Part shown: positions 1-9,190 of the stretch, piece after piece
Layout of the letters: each line of letters opens with the position of its first letter
Position numbering within the stretch: the stretch's first letter is position 1
DNA from: Acidobacteriota bacterium
GTDB lineage: Bacteria > Acidobacteriota > Terriglobia > Terriglobales > Acidobacteriaceae
DNA length: 64,000 nt
Assembly: GCA_021806005.1 (NCBI GenBank)
Contig: JAJZDM010000003.1
Location: 35,979-99,978 of the forward strand
Reading direction: 5' to 3'
Position numbers and translations under genes: made by a program
Notes under the pieces: generated by a model
Database searches by the model: none
The model's input: the letters and a program-made list of their open reading frames with translations, nothing else
What the model was told of the DNA's origin: nothing

Positions 1-956
1 CCTTCCGCGGCTTCAAACTGGAGACGCTCGAGAACATCCGGCTGGTAGCGCCCCTGTGGATCATCGGGTTGCTGGCTGGAACCTGCCTGAGCTATGGGCT
101 CAGATCCTACCGCTGGTGGCTGATGATGCGCAGCGCAGGATCGCGGCTCTCCACCTGCTTCCGCGTGCTGATGACCTCGCTGGCGGCAAACAACATCCTG
201 CCCCTGCGCATCGGCGATCTGATGCGCATCTTCACCTATGCACCGGATCTGAATGCCTCACCCTCCATCATCCTCAGTACCGTGATCCTGGAAAAGCTCC
301 TGGATGTGTTCACGCTGGTGGTGTTGCTGGTGATGACCGCACACACCGGAGAGGGGCTGCCACCCAAGACCCGGGTCCTCGTCAAGATGCTGCTGGTGAT
401 CTCCGGCACGGGGTTGATCGTGATGATCGTTGGCTCCAGGGCGCTGGTGCGGCCCATTAAAGCGATCTTCGCCAAGCTTCCTCCCAGCCTTGCCAAACTG
501 CACAAGATCGAGCATTGGCTGCTGCTGGCGCTGGACGCCATCCGGCAGATCGGAATGGTGGGCATGGTCTGGCTGTTTGTCCAGAGCCTGGTGATCTGGT
601 TGAGCGAGAGCCTGTTGTACTTCTCTGCCATGCAGATGATTGGGATCAGAACGGAGCTTGGCACACGCCTGGATTGGGGCGCTCCGCTGCAGGCCGTGTC
701 CCTGGCCAACTTCGCATTTCTGGTGCCCAGCGCTCCCGGCGGCATCGGGCCCTTCGAGTGGGCCTGCAAGGGCGCCCTGGTGATACACGGTGTGGCGCCC
801 TCTTCCGCCCTGCTGTTTGGACTTCTGATTCACTTCTGGCTGCTGGTGTCGATTACCGGCGTGGGTGGAGCTTTGTTCCTTGCGCATCGACTGCATCGCT
901 CACGGCGTAAGCCTCTCCTGGAAGAGATTGAGACCCTGCCGGCGGAGATGCCGTAG
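1..956 (+). CDS. Flippase-like membrane protein, UPF0104/YbhN family (5' end outside window)
   Basis: The reading frame is open from the first bases of the window, so the true start lies upstream; the TTG at 69 used in the ORF track is internal. The product is a polytopic membrane protein related to the transmembrane half of lysylphosphatidylglycerol synthase (UPF0104/YbhN). The family marker 'PGGIGPFE' is present near the C-terminus, along with the basic pair-rich N-terminal loop ('SYGLRSYRWW') and about six visible hydrophobic segments. Family members are thought to move or modify lipids or isoprenoid-linked substrates; which one here cannot be told. No soluble aminoacyl-transferase domain is seen in the visible part. 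It ends 73 bp before argS on the same strand. Confidence 0.8.
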   Translation, partial: FRGFKLETLENIRLVAPLWIIGLLAGTCLSYGLRSYRWWLMMRSAGSRLSTCFRVLMTSLAANNILPLRIGDLMRIFTYAPDLNASPSIILSTVILEKLLDVFTLVVLLVMTAHTGEGLPPKTRVLVKMLLVISGTGLIVMIVGSRALVRPIKAIFAKLPPSLAKLHKIEHWLLLALDAIRQIGMVGMVWLFVQSLVIWLSESLLYFSAMQMIGIRTELGTRLDWGAPLQAVSLANFAFLVPSAPGGIGPFEWACKGALVIHGVAPSSALLFGLLIHFWLLVSITGVGGALFLAHRLHRSRRKPLLEEIETLPAEMP

Positions 957-1029
957 AACCAAGGCTCAAAACCCTCACTTGCAGGGCCAGAACGCATAAT
1001 CGGAAACTCAGAATCAGGAAAGAACAGGC

Positions 1030-3078
1030 ATGTATCGGACTTTGCAGTTGCAGTTGCAGACCACAATAGAGGCGCTGCTGAAGGAGCGCTACCAGATCTC
1101 GCTCGAGAATCTCGCCATGGAACTCCCCCCCAGGATTGAGCTCGGAGAGATCGCACTGCCGCTGGCGTTTGAGCTCGCCAAGCGTCTGAAAAAGGCTCCA
1201 CGCATCATTGCGCAGGAGATCCAGGCGGCCGTGGCGAACGCTCCCGGGGTAGCCAGGGTAGAGATCGCAGGTGCAGGTTATCTGAATCTCAAGCTGGACC
1301 GTCCCTCGATGGTGAAGCGCATGGCCGCCGATGAGCACGCCAGGGTAGGCGGCGGCGGATTCCGTTTGGTGGAACATACCAGCATCAATCCCAATAAGGC
1401 GGCGCATGTGGGCCACCTGCGCAACGCGATTCTGGGAGACAGCTTTGCACGGATGCTCAAGCGCGATGAGTACAAGCCGGGCTGGGAGACCGGCGTGCAG
1501 AACTACATCGACAACACCGGCGTGCAGGTCGCCGATATCGTGGTCGCCATCACCGAGTTGCAGGGGATGTCGCTGGATGGCGTGCGCGCCTGGATGGCGG
1601 CGCTGCGGAGCAGCGGCACACGGCTCGACTACGCCTGCTGGGACCTGTATGCGCAGGTCTCCCAGTGGTACCAGGCGGATGCTCCAAGGGTGGCCGAACG
1701 CCGCCAGATTCGCCTGGACACCCTGCATGCCATTGAAGCCGGCGGAAACGAGAAGGCGGAGATCGCGGACCTGATCGCCACCGGAGTGCTGCGGCGGCAT
1801 CTGGAGACCATGGAACGCCTGGGCATCGAGTACGACTTTCTGCCCCGCGAGAGTGAGATCCTGCACCTGCACTTCTGGGAGACGGCGCGCGCCCTGATGG
1901 TGCAGCGGGGCGTGCTCTATCTTGAGACTGCTGGGAAGAACAAGGGCTGTTGGGTGATGCGACGCGCCATCTCAGCCGCTGCCGGAGTCGAACTCTCCAC
2001 GGACGGACCGGATGAGGACGCCAAGATCATCATTCGGTCCAATGGAACCGTCACCTACGTCGGCAAGGACATCGCCTATCACCTGTGGAAGTTTGGCCTG
2101 CTGGGCAAGGACTTTGGTTATGCGAAGTTCCGGGATTACCCAACCCATACCTGCTGGATCTCCACAGTGCACGGTGCCGGAACCGGCTTGGCTCCCGGAT
2201 CGGAAGCAGGGGTTCATCCTGCTCAGGGCTATGGCCATGCCGACGCCATCTACAACGTAATCGACTCGCGGCAGGATGATCCGCAAACCCAGGTGAAGGA
2301 GTCCCTGCGGGCATTGGGGTACGCCGAGGAGAGTGATGCGTACACGCATCTGAACTACGCCTTTGTAGGGCTCACCGCTCGCACCGCCCAGGAGCTCGGA
2401 TATGGGCTCAGCGAAGAGGACCGGGCGCGAAATTTCATTGAGGTGAGCGGACGCAAGGGCTTCGGCGTCAAGGCGGACGACCTCATCGATCGCATGATCG
2501 AGGCGGCCCGTAAGGAGGTTGACGCACGACATCCGGACCTGGACGAGGCGGAGCGCGCCGCAATCGCCAGAACCATCGGCGTGGGCGCCCTGCGTTACTT
2601 CCTGCTGCGTTTCACGCGCAACACCGTGATCGCCTTCGACTATCAGGACGCCTTGGCCTTTGACGGAGAGACCGGGCCCTACGCCCAGTACGCCGCTGTC
2701 CGCGCCGCCAACATCTTTCGCAAGGCTGGCGTTCAGGAGAGTGATGCCTTGGAGGCCATGGCGCATCTGGACCCGAGCCAGGACCTCGCTCCGCTGCTGG
2801 AGGGCGAAGATGGCACCAGCGTCTGGGAGGTCTGGCTCACCGCATCACGCCTTTCGCTGGTTCTGGAACAGGCCATCGCCGCTGCCGAACCGGCCATCCT
2901 GGCGCGCTACGCCTTTCTGCTGGCGCAGCAGTTCAACAACTTCTACCATCGCCACCACATCCTTACGGAGACCGATGCGACCCGCAAGACACTGTTGCTC
3001 TCCACCGCCGCGGTGGCCCGCAGAGAACTGGTGCGCGTGCTGGGCTGGCTCGGGATCGGAGTTCCCTCCGCCATGTAG
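1030..3078 (+). CDS. argS: Arginyl-tRNA synthetase
   Basis: This class Ia synthetase charges tRNA-Arg with arginine in the cytoplasm. The HIGH box appears as 'HVGHLRN' after 'NPNKAAH', and the KMSKS region has the variant 'SGRKGFGVKADDL' known from some bacterial ArgRS groups. The N-terminal Add-1 domain occupies roughly the first 100 residues and the anticodon-binding DALR domain the last 120 ('YAQYAAVRAANIFRK'). At 682 residues it is longer than the usual 550-600, mainly through the catalytic-domain insertions. The ATG at 1030 is preceded by 'AGGAAAG' at a suitable distance. A tRNA-Arg(UCU) gene lies about 23 kb downstream, but there is no linkage that suggests co-regulation. Confidence 0.96.
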   Translation: MYRTLQLQLQTTIEALLKERYQISLENLAMELPPRIELGEIALPLAFELAKRLKKAPRIIAQEIQAAVANAPGVARVEIAGAGYLNLKLDRPSMVKRMAADEHARVGGGGFRLVEHTSINPNKAAHVGHLRNAILGDSFARMLKRDEYKPGWETGVQNYIDNTGVQVADIVVAITELQGMSLDGVRAWMAALRSSGTRLDYACWDLYAQVSQWYQADAPRVAERRQIRLDTLHAIEAGGNEKAEIADLIATGVLRRHLETMERLGIEYDFLPRESEILHLHFWETARALMVQRGVLYLETAGKNKGCWVMRRAISAAAGVELSTDGPDEDAKIIIRSNGTVTYVGKDIAYHLWKFGLLGKDFGYAKFRDYPTHTCWISTVHGAGTGLAPGSEAGVHPAQGYGHADAIYNVIDSRQDDPQTQVKESLRALGYAEESDAYTHLNYAFVGLTARTAQELGYGLSEEDRARNFIEVSGRKGFGVKADDLIDRMIEAARKEVDARHPDLDEAERAAIARTIGVGALRYFLLRFTRNTVIAFDYQDALAFDGETGPYAQYAAVRAANIFRKAGVQESDALEAMAHLDPSQDLAPLLEGEDGTSVWEVWLTASRLSLVLEQAIAAAEPAILARYAFLLAQQFNNFYHRHHILTETDATRKTLLLSTAAVARRELVRVLGWLGIGVPSAM

Positions 3079-3112
3079 CCAACCCAGCTCACGCCGCTGC
3101 GGGGAGGACGGC

Positions 3113-4417
3113 TCAGAAGCTGGCCTTGGCTCCCGCCAGATCCATGATGGACGGGCCCTGCGAGGCCTCCACCTGAACCTTGGTTCCCTGCACCTGGGCA
3201 TAGCTGATGGTGAGGCCGTGGATGGCGCTGATGTGCACGTTGTTGAGCACCACGCCGGTCACTGGGGCCTCAGGAAGCCCGAAGATGGCTCCGGCGGAGG
3301 TGCTGCCAGTGGCGGTCAGGTTCTCAATGGTGATGTCGTGGAAGTGGGGGGTGAGACGAGTGATTGGAGCAGAGGCGACCTCGCCCTTGGGCGCGATCCG
3401 GGGATAGTACTCGCTGATAACCAGAGCGTTCTTCACGTCCTTCATCTGGATATCGCGAAAGACCAGGTTACCCACGTCGTTGCCGCGATCACGGTTCGCC
3501 TTCACCCGGATCCCGTTGCCCGTGCCGTCAAACCGTATGTGCTCGGCCGTGATGTTCTGTGCGCCGCCTGCAATCTCACTGCCGATGGAGAGGCCATGGC
3601 CGTGGAGGAAGGTGCAGTCGCTGATGGTAATGTTGCGGCTGGGCGAGTCGGGACCGGCGGAACCGGGTTCGCCGGACTTGATGGCGATATCGTCATCCCC
3701 TACGTCGGCGTAGGCGTGGTCGATGATCACATTCGACGAGGAGAACGGGTCGATCGCGTCTGTATTAGGAGAGTTGGCCGGAGCAAGTACCTTCACATTC
3801 CGAATGGTCACGTCATCCGTGTAGTAAGGAACAAGCTGCCACATCGGGGAGTTCTGAATCGTAACCCCCTCCACCAGAACATGCTGGCAGTGGTCAAAGA
3901 CCACAAGGCGGGGCCGGGTATGCGAGGAACCCATCGCGCCCGACCCCCGGTAGGAGCGGGCCATCGTCCACCAACTATCTCCTGCCCCGTCGATGACGCC
4001 TTCACCGGTAATGGAGACGTTCTGTGCGCCAGTGGCGCTCACCAGGGCCTGACGGCCGGGAGCGCGAAACTCCGAGATCTCAGGATAGTCAGCTTGGTCC
4101 TGCGAGCCCAGCAGCGTCGCTCCCTTCTCCAGTTGCAGGTTGATATGGCTCTTGAGCACGATCGGCGCGCTGAGATAGGTCCCGGCAGCAAGCAGAACAG
4201 TCCCGCCGCCCTTCTCTTCGCAGGCATCAATGGCAGACTGGATGGCGTGGGTATCCTTGACGACCCCATCGCCTTTGGCTCCGTAGCTGCGAACGTTGCA
4301 GACCGTCTTGCCCTGCGCCAAAGCGTAGCAGGGAATCATGGCGAGAAGAGCGCTGCAGGTGAAGGCCAGTGTCACAGCCAGGGGTGGGCGGAGCGTGGAG
4401 GAGCGCATGCTGATCAC
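3113..4417 (-). CDS. Secreted glycoside hydrolase family 28 (polygalacturonase-like)
   Basis: This is a right-handed beta-helix hydrolase of GH28, expected to cleave alpha-1,4-galacturonosyl or related pectic linkages outside the cytoplasm. It carries a Sec signal peptide ending near 'CYALAQG'. GH28 marks are visible in order: 'NTDAIDPFSS' (general NTDG/A motif), 'GDDDIAIKSG' (catalytic Asp pair), 'GHGLSIGSE' (catalytic His) and 'GIRVKANRDRG' (RIK-like substrate binding). The track start is GTG at 4417; an ATG at 4408 gives the same signal peptide and is equally possible, with no strong ribosome site for either. The gene runs convergently to argS. The neighbouring FadR-type regulator is a plausible controller, but that is inference from position. 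Confidence 0.92.
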   Translation of the reverse strand: MISMRSSTLRPPLAVTLAFTCSALLAMIPCYALAQGKTVCNVRSYGAKGDGVVKDTHAIQSAIDACEEKGGGTVLLAAGTYLSAPIVLKSHINLQLEKGATLLGSQDQADYPEISEFRAPGRQALVSATGAQNVSITGEGVIDGAGDSWWTMARSYRGSGAMGSSHTRPRLVVFDHCQHVLVEGVTIQNSPMWQLVPYYTDDVTIRNVKVLAPANSPNTDAIDPFSSSNVIIDHAYADVGDDDIAIKSGEPGSAGPDSPSRNITISDCTFLHGHGLSIGSEIAGGAQNITAEHIRFDGTGNGIRVKANRDRGNDVGNLVFRDIQMKDVKNALVISEYYPRIAPKGEVASAPITRLTPHFHDITIENLTATGSTSAGAIFGLPEAPVTGVVLNNVHISAIHGLTISYAQVQGTKVQVEASQGPSIMDLAGAKASF

Positions 4418-4552
4418 TTTGAAAACCTCGATCGGGGTCAGATAACTTCGCGATCATGATACTTCAGTGGTCATACCAGTGGCCAGTCCGTCAGGAACGG
4501 AATCTGCAACGCCTCCACTGCCCTGCGGGAGACGCTCCAGAGGCTCTCTGGT

Positions 4553-5359
4553 TCAGGCTGAAGCTGGTGGGTGGTTCGCCTGGCGGGTTTTGGAGGTCGA
4601 CCTGGCCCGGTCGGCTGACTTGCTGGATTTTGCGGACCCCGGTTCAGATGCAGGCAGGGAGACTCTCTCCTTGCCCTGTGCCGACTCCGCCAGATGCAAA
4701 TGCTGCTCCATCAACTTGCGCGCCTCAGAGGCCTTGCCGGAGCGGATCGCGCGATAGATGGCCCGGTGCATCTCGGCAGACTCCCGCAGGTCCAGGGAGT
4801 GCTCCACGGTCTTCCGGCGGTCTTCGTAGAGCGCCGATGTGATGGTCTCCATCAGCGCGGCAAGGATCGGATTGCCTGAGGCCTGGGAGATGATGCGATG
4901 AAAGAGAATGTCATGGACCAGGTACTCGGAGGGGCTGTCGATGGCGGCAAACATCTCCACCACCTCCTCGGAGAGTGCGGCGTGCTGCTCCTGATTGCTG
5001 CGCTCCGCGGCCAGGCCGGCCATCTGGCTCTCCAGAAGCAGGCGGGCTTCAAACATCTGCCACGGCTGGAAGCCATGCAGTGCACCCATGATCCGCAGGC
5101 TGGCCTTGTCGAACTCTGCCGGACCGTCGGCGACAAAGGTGCCCACCCCGTGGCGAACCTTGAGCACACCCATAGCCGCAAGGTAGTTGATTCCCGTGCG
5201 GAGGCTGGCGCGGCTGATCTTCAGTGAACGCGCGAACTCGCGCTCTGAAGGAATCTTCTCACCCGGCTGCAGCTTCCCGCTCTCCAGCAGAGACCGGATA
5301 TGGTTGACCACCTGCATGGTGCGGTGCGAGTCGGGAGTCGGTTGTTTGTTCTCTGCCAT
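4553..5359 (-). CDS. GntR-family transcriptional regulator, FadR subfamily
   Basis: This is a DNA-binding repressor or activator of the FadR/FCD type. The N-terminal winged helix (about residues 15-85) has 'LQPGEKIPSEREFARSL' and 'ISRASLRTGINYL', and the C-terminal all-alpha FCD domain has 'FEARLLLESQMAGLAA' and the metal-site-like 'HDILFHRIISQASGNPIL' with later histidines. The last 40 residues are a Ser/Lys/Arg-rich low-complexity tail. I place the start at the ATG at 5359; the longer track ORF (to 5569) would overlap the upstream pabBC gene and its extra N-terminus looks non-coding. FCD regulators often sense hexuronates or small organic acids, which fits the adjacent GH28 gene, but the effector is not visible in the sequence. 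Confidence 0.9.
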   Translation of the reverse strand: MAENKQPTPDSHRTMQVVNHIRSLLESGKLQPGEKIPSEREFARSLKISRASLRTGINYLAAMGVLKVRHGVGTFVADGPAEFDKASLRIMGALHGFQPWQMFEARLLLESQMAGLAAERSNQEQHAALSEEVVEMFAAIDSPSEYLVHDILFHRIISQASGNPILAALMETITSALYEDRRKTVEHSLDLRESAEMHRAIYRAIRSGKASEARKLMEQHLHLAESAQGKERVSLPASEPGSAKSSKSADRARSTSKTRQANHPPASA

Positions 5360-5496
5360 CGGTAAATCCGCTTTAGTCGGGGAAGCCGCGAGCTTCACCG
5401 TCCTCTTCACTTTAGCAGCGCGGGGCAGAAGAGGAAAGAGACCCGCCACGCAGTGGTCTCTCCTCTGCTGCCCGTCTGTGCACAGGGTGGGCAACT

Positions 5497-7458
5497 TCAG
5501 ATCGGACGCCGATCGTGCTGCCAGGGTCGGATCGAAGAGACCCGCCGCAGGCCACGTACCGAGTTGCACAACCAGACGGCCTGGGCAGACTGCAGATCGT
5601 CAAGGGTCAGGATTCGCTCCTTGGCATGGGGCAGCGTCTCCAGCAGATGGCGCCGCATGACCCCGGGCAGAACACCGCAGGCGATGGGCGGGGTGTACAG
5701 TCCGCCAGCCATCTCCAGAAAGAGGTTGCTGATGGCGCCCTCGGTCAACTCTCCACGCTCGTTGAGGAAGAGGACCTCGTCGCAGCCCTGGGCGCGGGCC
5801 TCGGCCAGTTGCTGGTCGTAGAAAGAACGCAGGGTCGTCTTGTGACGAAGAAATGGATCGCCAGAGTGGGTCTGATCTGCCGAGATCATGACTGCCAGCC
5901 CGGAGGACTCTCCGGAGACTGTACCTTCCAGCGGCTGGCTGGTAATCTCCATGCCTCCGTTCATGCCATGGAGTAGCCGGACGCGATGCGGCGATGCCGC
6001 GTCCAGCGAACAGGCAAACGCCAGCAGGAGCGCCTCAACGGCGGAGCGGTCGAAGACAAAGTGAAAGTACGCGGAGGAGGATGCCAGGCGGTCCAGATGG
6101 AGATCGAGGCGCTCGAACGAACCCTCCCAGCGCATGGTCTCGATGAGTTGGTAGCTCTGCAGGGGCTGGATGAGGAACGCAGCTTTGAGCAGGCACTCCC
6201 GGTATTCGTCCTCGGCCACAGAGTCAGCGACAATGCCGCCGCCGACGCCCATCTGACCTTGGAGGAGACCCATTTCGCCGCGCAACACCAGGGTGCGGAT
6301 GGCCACGCTGAAGGTTGCATCCCGGTTGGGCGCAATATAACCGATGGCCCCGGTGTAGATGCCGCGAGGACGGGGCTCCATCTCGCGGATGATCTGCATG
6401 GTGCGCACCTTGGGAGCACCAGTGATGGATCCGCAGGGAAAGAGGCTGCGGAAGATCTGGTAAAAAGTGACGCCGCGAAGCAGACTTGCCGAGATCGTTG
6501 AGGTCATCTGCAGGAGGGTCTGGTAGCGCTCCACGGAGAAGAGATCCTCCACCCTGACGCTCCCGGATTCGCTGATGCGGCCAAGATCGTTGCGCAGAAG
6601 ATCGACGATCATCACGTGTTCGCTCCGATTCTTCTCGTCCTGCTGTAGACGCAACGCAGCCTCCCGGTCATCCGCTTCGTCCAGGCCGCGGGGCATCGTT
6701 CCCTTCATGGGACGGGTAGTGATCCTGCCGGAGTCGATGCGAAAGAACAGCTCTGGAGAGAGGGAGAGGATCGTCTGCCCGGGCAGATTGAGAAAGCCAG
6801 CGTAAGCCACAGATTGTCGGCTTAAAAGAGAGGCGAACAGAGTAGACGGGGAGAGTCTGGTCGTGAACTCGACCGCATCGGTGAAGTTCACCTGATAGGT
6901 GTCGCCGGCGGCGATGTACTCCTTGATCTTTGCAATCGAGGCCAGATACTCCGGTTGAGCGATGCCCAGACGGGGATACTCCAGAAGCGGATCCAGACCA
7001 GGGCCCGCCCTGGCCCGCAGGTTGCTGTCGCGATGCGGGACACAATCCGGTGGTAGCTTCGGCTCTGCTCCCAGAAAGCGGCCAAGACGGTGGTCGAAGA
7101 TCACCGGCTCAGCATAGACCCCCAGCCAGGCAAGGGGCAGGTTCTGGGAGAACTCCGCGCGAGCCGTACCGGGCTCAAAGTGTCCTCCGCACTCGTAGGA
7201 CAGGTATCCGGCCACGTAGCGTCCGTCAGCCAGGGCCGCCTCGATCTGCGAAAACAGCCAGGGAATCTCCTCGAGCGCGGCGACGGTAAGAGTCTGTATG
7301 GGTTCGACGAAGAGATAGCTATGGTGGTTGGCGGAGTCGAACCGCGAGGTCTCCAGCAGAATCGAGTTGGGCTGGCTCTCCGCCAGCATACGCATAACGT
7401 CGGGGAGAGCTGCCCACCGCGGCGCTGGCTGATGGCTGGATTGGCCGGAGAGAGTCAT
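5497..7458 (-). CDS. pabBC: Aminodeoxychorismate synthase component I fused to aminodeoxychorismate lyase
   Basis: One polypeptide carries two steps of p-aminobenzoate synthesis for folate. The N-terminal chorismate-binding PabB part (about residues 1-430) shows 'YQVNFTDAVEF', 'RPMKGTMPRG' with the PabB-type lysine, 'HVMIVDLLRNDLGRI' and 'CGSITGAPK'. The C-terminal part (about 440-650) is a class IV PLP fold like PabC, with 'ELTEGAISNLFLE' and 'GVLPGVMRRHLLE'. The glutamine amidotransferase PabA is not in the window. The ATG at 7458 is chosen because it matches the usual N-terminus; the track start at 7536 adds 26 residues with no similarity. The gene is divergent from the efp-like gene, with about 190 bp between them. 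Confidence 0.92.
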   Translation of the reverse strand: MTLSGQSSHQPAPRWAALPDVMRMLAESQPNSILLETSRFDSANHHSYLFVEPIQTLTVAALEEIPWLFSQIEAALADGRYVAGYLSYECGGHFEPGTARAEFSQNLPLAWLGVYAEPVIFDHRLGRFLGAEPKLPPDCVPHRDSNLRARAGPGLDPLLEYPRLGIAQPEYLASIAKIKEYIAAGDTYQVNFTDAVEFTTRLSPSTLFASLLSRQSVAYAGFLNLPGQTILSLSPELFFRIDSGRITTRPMKGTMPRGLDEADDREAALRLQQDEKNRSEHVMIVDLLRNDLGRISESGSVRVEDLFSVERYQTLLQMTSTISASLLRGVTFYQIFRSLFPCGSITGAPKVRTMQIIREMEPRPRGIYTGAIGYIAPNRDATFSVAIRTLVLRGEMGLLQGQMGVGGGIVADSVAEDEYRECLLKAAFLIQPLQSYQLIETMRWEGSFERLDLHLDRLASSSAYFHFVFDRSAVEALLLAFACSLDAASPHRVRLLHGMNGGMEITSQPLEGTVSGESSGLAVMISADQTHSGDPFLRHKTTLRSFYDQQLAEARAQGCDEVLFLNERGELTEGAISNLFLEMAGGLYTPPIACGVLPGVMRRHLLETLPHAKERILTLDDLQSAQAVWLCNSVRGLRRVSSIRPWQHDRRPI

Positions 7459-7646
7459 GCTGCTACGTTGATGATCGCAGAGCCGGAAGAGCCAGGCAAC
7501 GGACCCCTCGGAGCAGATCAGGAGGTTGCGTTGCACCTTTATACTGGTGGAAGGGCCAAGGACTCGCGCGCTGAGACAGCAGGTGACACGCTGGAGGGCG
7601 TGGAAACGTCCTCAGCAAGATTCTGGAAACGTGGCCGGAGGATTTC

Positions 7647-8222
7647 ATGGCAGCACTGATAGAAGCGATTCACGTAAAGCGCAAGATGTTGTTTGAATTT
7701 GAGAATGCCCCCTACGTCTGTCTGGACTCCGACATCACCACACCAACGGCTCGGGGTGGGCAGACGCTGGTGCGATTGAAGATGCGCAACTTGCTGACCA
7801 ACTCCGTCTTTGAGAAGACATTCAAGGCCGGCGACAAGTTCAAAGAGCCGGATATGATGCTGGTTCCTGCCACGTACCTGTACAGCGACGGCGATGGATC
7901 CTACTTTCTGGACCAGGAGAGCTTTGAGACCCTGACGCTGCGCGGCGAGATGCTGGGAGATGCGCTCGATTACCTGATCGACGGGACCGCGGTCCAGATC
8001 CACAAGTACAACGGGAATCCCATTGGGCTGCAACTACCGATCTTCGTTGAGCTGAACGTGTCTTACACCGAACCGGCCGTGCGCGGGGACACCTCCAGCG
8101 GCAGCGGCACCAAGCTGGCGCGTCTCGAGACGGGTCTGGAGATTCGCGTGCCGCTGTTCCTCAAAGAGGGTGAGAAGGTGAAGGTCTCCACCGAACTGCG
8201 GGAGTTCGCCGGCCGAGCCTGA
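7647..8222 (+). CDS. Elongation factor P family protein, EfpL (YeiP)-like
   Basis: This is a ribosome-binding, three-domain EF-P family protein of 191 residues that relieves stalling at proline-rich or related motifs. The N-terminal KOW-like domain has the tip 'TTPTARGGQTLVR'. In classical EF-P this loop is 'PGKG' or 'PGRG' and carries the modified Lys or Arg; 'PTARG' matches the EfpL/YeiP paralogue instead. The C-terminal OB domain shows 'ETGLEIRVPLFL' and 'VKVSTELREFAGRA', as in EfpL. The ATG at 7647 is preceded by 'CGGAGGA'. No EF-P modification gene (epmA/B, earP, ymfI) is nearby. It could equally be an ordinary EF-P of a lineage that lost the modified residue; the family assignment itself is firm. 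Confidence 0.88.
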   Translation: MAALIEAIHVKRKMLFEFENAPYVCLDSDITTPTARGGQTLVRLKMRNLLTNSVFEKTFKAGDKFKEPDMMLVPATYLYSDGDGSYFLDQESFETLTLRGEMLGDALDYLIDGTAVQIHKYNGNPIGLQLPIFVELNVSYTEPAVRGDTSSGSGTKLARLETGLEIRVPLFLKEGEKVKVSTELREFAGRA

Positions 8223-8231
8223 ACCAGTGGC

Positions 8232-9128
8232 CTACATCAGCTCCTCCACAAAGGTGCGAGCGATCTCGGAGGGGATCCGGTAGCTCTGGTGGACCAGTGG
8301 GCCATGCTCCAGAACCGGCTCCATCTCCTGGAGCGAGGCTTGCTCCTTCCGCTCAAAGAACCTTCCGATGGGGATCTCTTCTCCCCAGATCTGCGCCTTA
8401 TCCATGGCTGCATCCCAGTTGGAGGCATCATAGCTGGCGTCGTCCTCCAGACGCTTGACCCGCGGCCGGAACCACTGCATGGTGTTGTCGTGGTTGAAGG
8501 TGACGCAGGGGCTGAAGACATCGATGAAAGAAAAGCCCTTGTGCTCAATGCCTCCCTTGATCATCTCGGTCAGGTGCTTCTGGTCCGCGCTGAAGCCGCG
8601 AGCCACATAGGTGGCGCCCGCAGCCAGGGCCAGGGCGACAGGGTTCACCGGATTCTCCACGTTGCCGAACGGCGTACTCTTGGTCTTCATGGCCATGCGG
8701 CTGGTGGGCGAGGTCTGGCCCGTGGTCAAGCCATAGATCTGATTGTCCATCACAATGTAGGTCAGGTCCACGTTGCGGCGCATGGAGTGAACGAAGTGGC
8801 CGCAGCCGATCCCAAAGCCATCGCCGTCACCGCCGGTGACCAGCACGGTCAAAGCATGGTTGGCCATCTTGACCCCGGTAGCAACCGGCAGCGAGCGGCC
8901 GTGCAGGGTGTGCATCCCGTAGGTCTCGATGAACCCGGGAAAGTTCGAGGAGCAGCCGATGCCGCTGATCGTGCAAACCTCATGCTGCGGAATCTGCAGC
9001 TCGACGAGGGCCTTCTGAACCGCGGCAAGAACCCCGTAGTCTCCACAGCCAGGGCACCAGTCCGGTTCCACACGGCCCTTCAGGTCAGCCATTGTGATCG
9101 TGTTCGGGGTGATGATTTCGGTCGCCAT
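8232..9128 (-). CDS. korB: 2-oxoacid:ferredoxin oxidoreductase, beta subunit (KorB type)
   Basis: This is the thiamine-diphosphate-binding subunit of a 2-oxoacid (probably 2-oxoglutarate):ferredoxin oxidoreductase. With KorA it makes succinyl-CoA, CO2 and reduced ferredoxin. It has the N-terminal 'WCPGCGDYGVL', the TPP motif 'TGGDGDGFGIGCGHF', and 'MDNQIYGLTTGQTSPTS'. The track starts at TTG 9131, but ATG 9128 has 'CAGGAGA' eight bases upstream and is preferred. It sits 62 bp downstream of korA on the same strand, so an operon is likely. Substrate choice between 2-oxoglutarate and pyruvate cannot be proven from motifs; the two-gene KorAB layout supports 2-oxoglutarate. Confidence 0.93.
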   Translation of the reverse strand: MATEIITPNTITMADLKGRVEPDWCPGCGDYGVLAAVQKALVELQIPQHEVCTISGIGCSSNFPGFIETYGMHTLHGRSLPVATGVKMANHALTVLVTGGDGDGFGIGCGHFVHSMRRNVDLTYIVMDNQIYGLTTGQTSPTSRMAMKTKSTPFGNVENPVNPVALALAAGATYVARGFSADQKHLTEMIKGGIEHKGFSFIDVFSPCVTFNHDNTMQWFRPRVKRLEDDASYDASNWDAAMDKAQIWGEEIPIGRFFERKEQASLQEMEPVLEHGPLVHQSYRIPSEIARTFVEELM

Positions 9129-9190
9129 CAAGATTCTCCTGATTATTCTTCTTCCCCCACGGAGATCTCCGCGCGGGTACGCTTTCGCAG

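Noticed and set aside
2660-4459. 599-codon plus-strand ORF across the argS end and GH28
   Set aside because: It is a frame shadow of argS and the antisense of GH28; its product has low-complexity Arg/Ser/Pro-rich and valine-glycine stretches and no family similarity.
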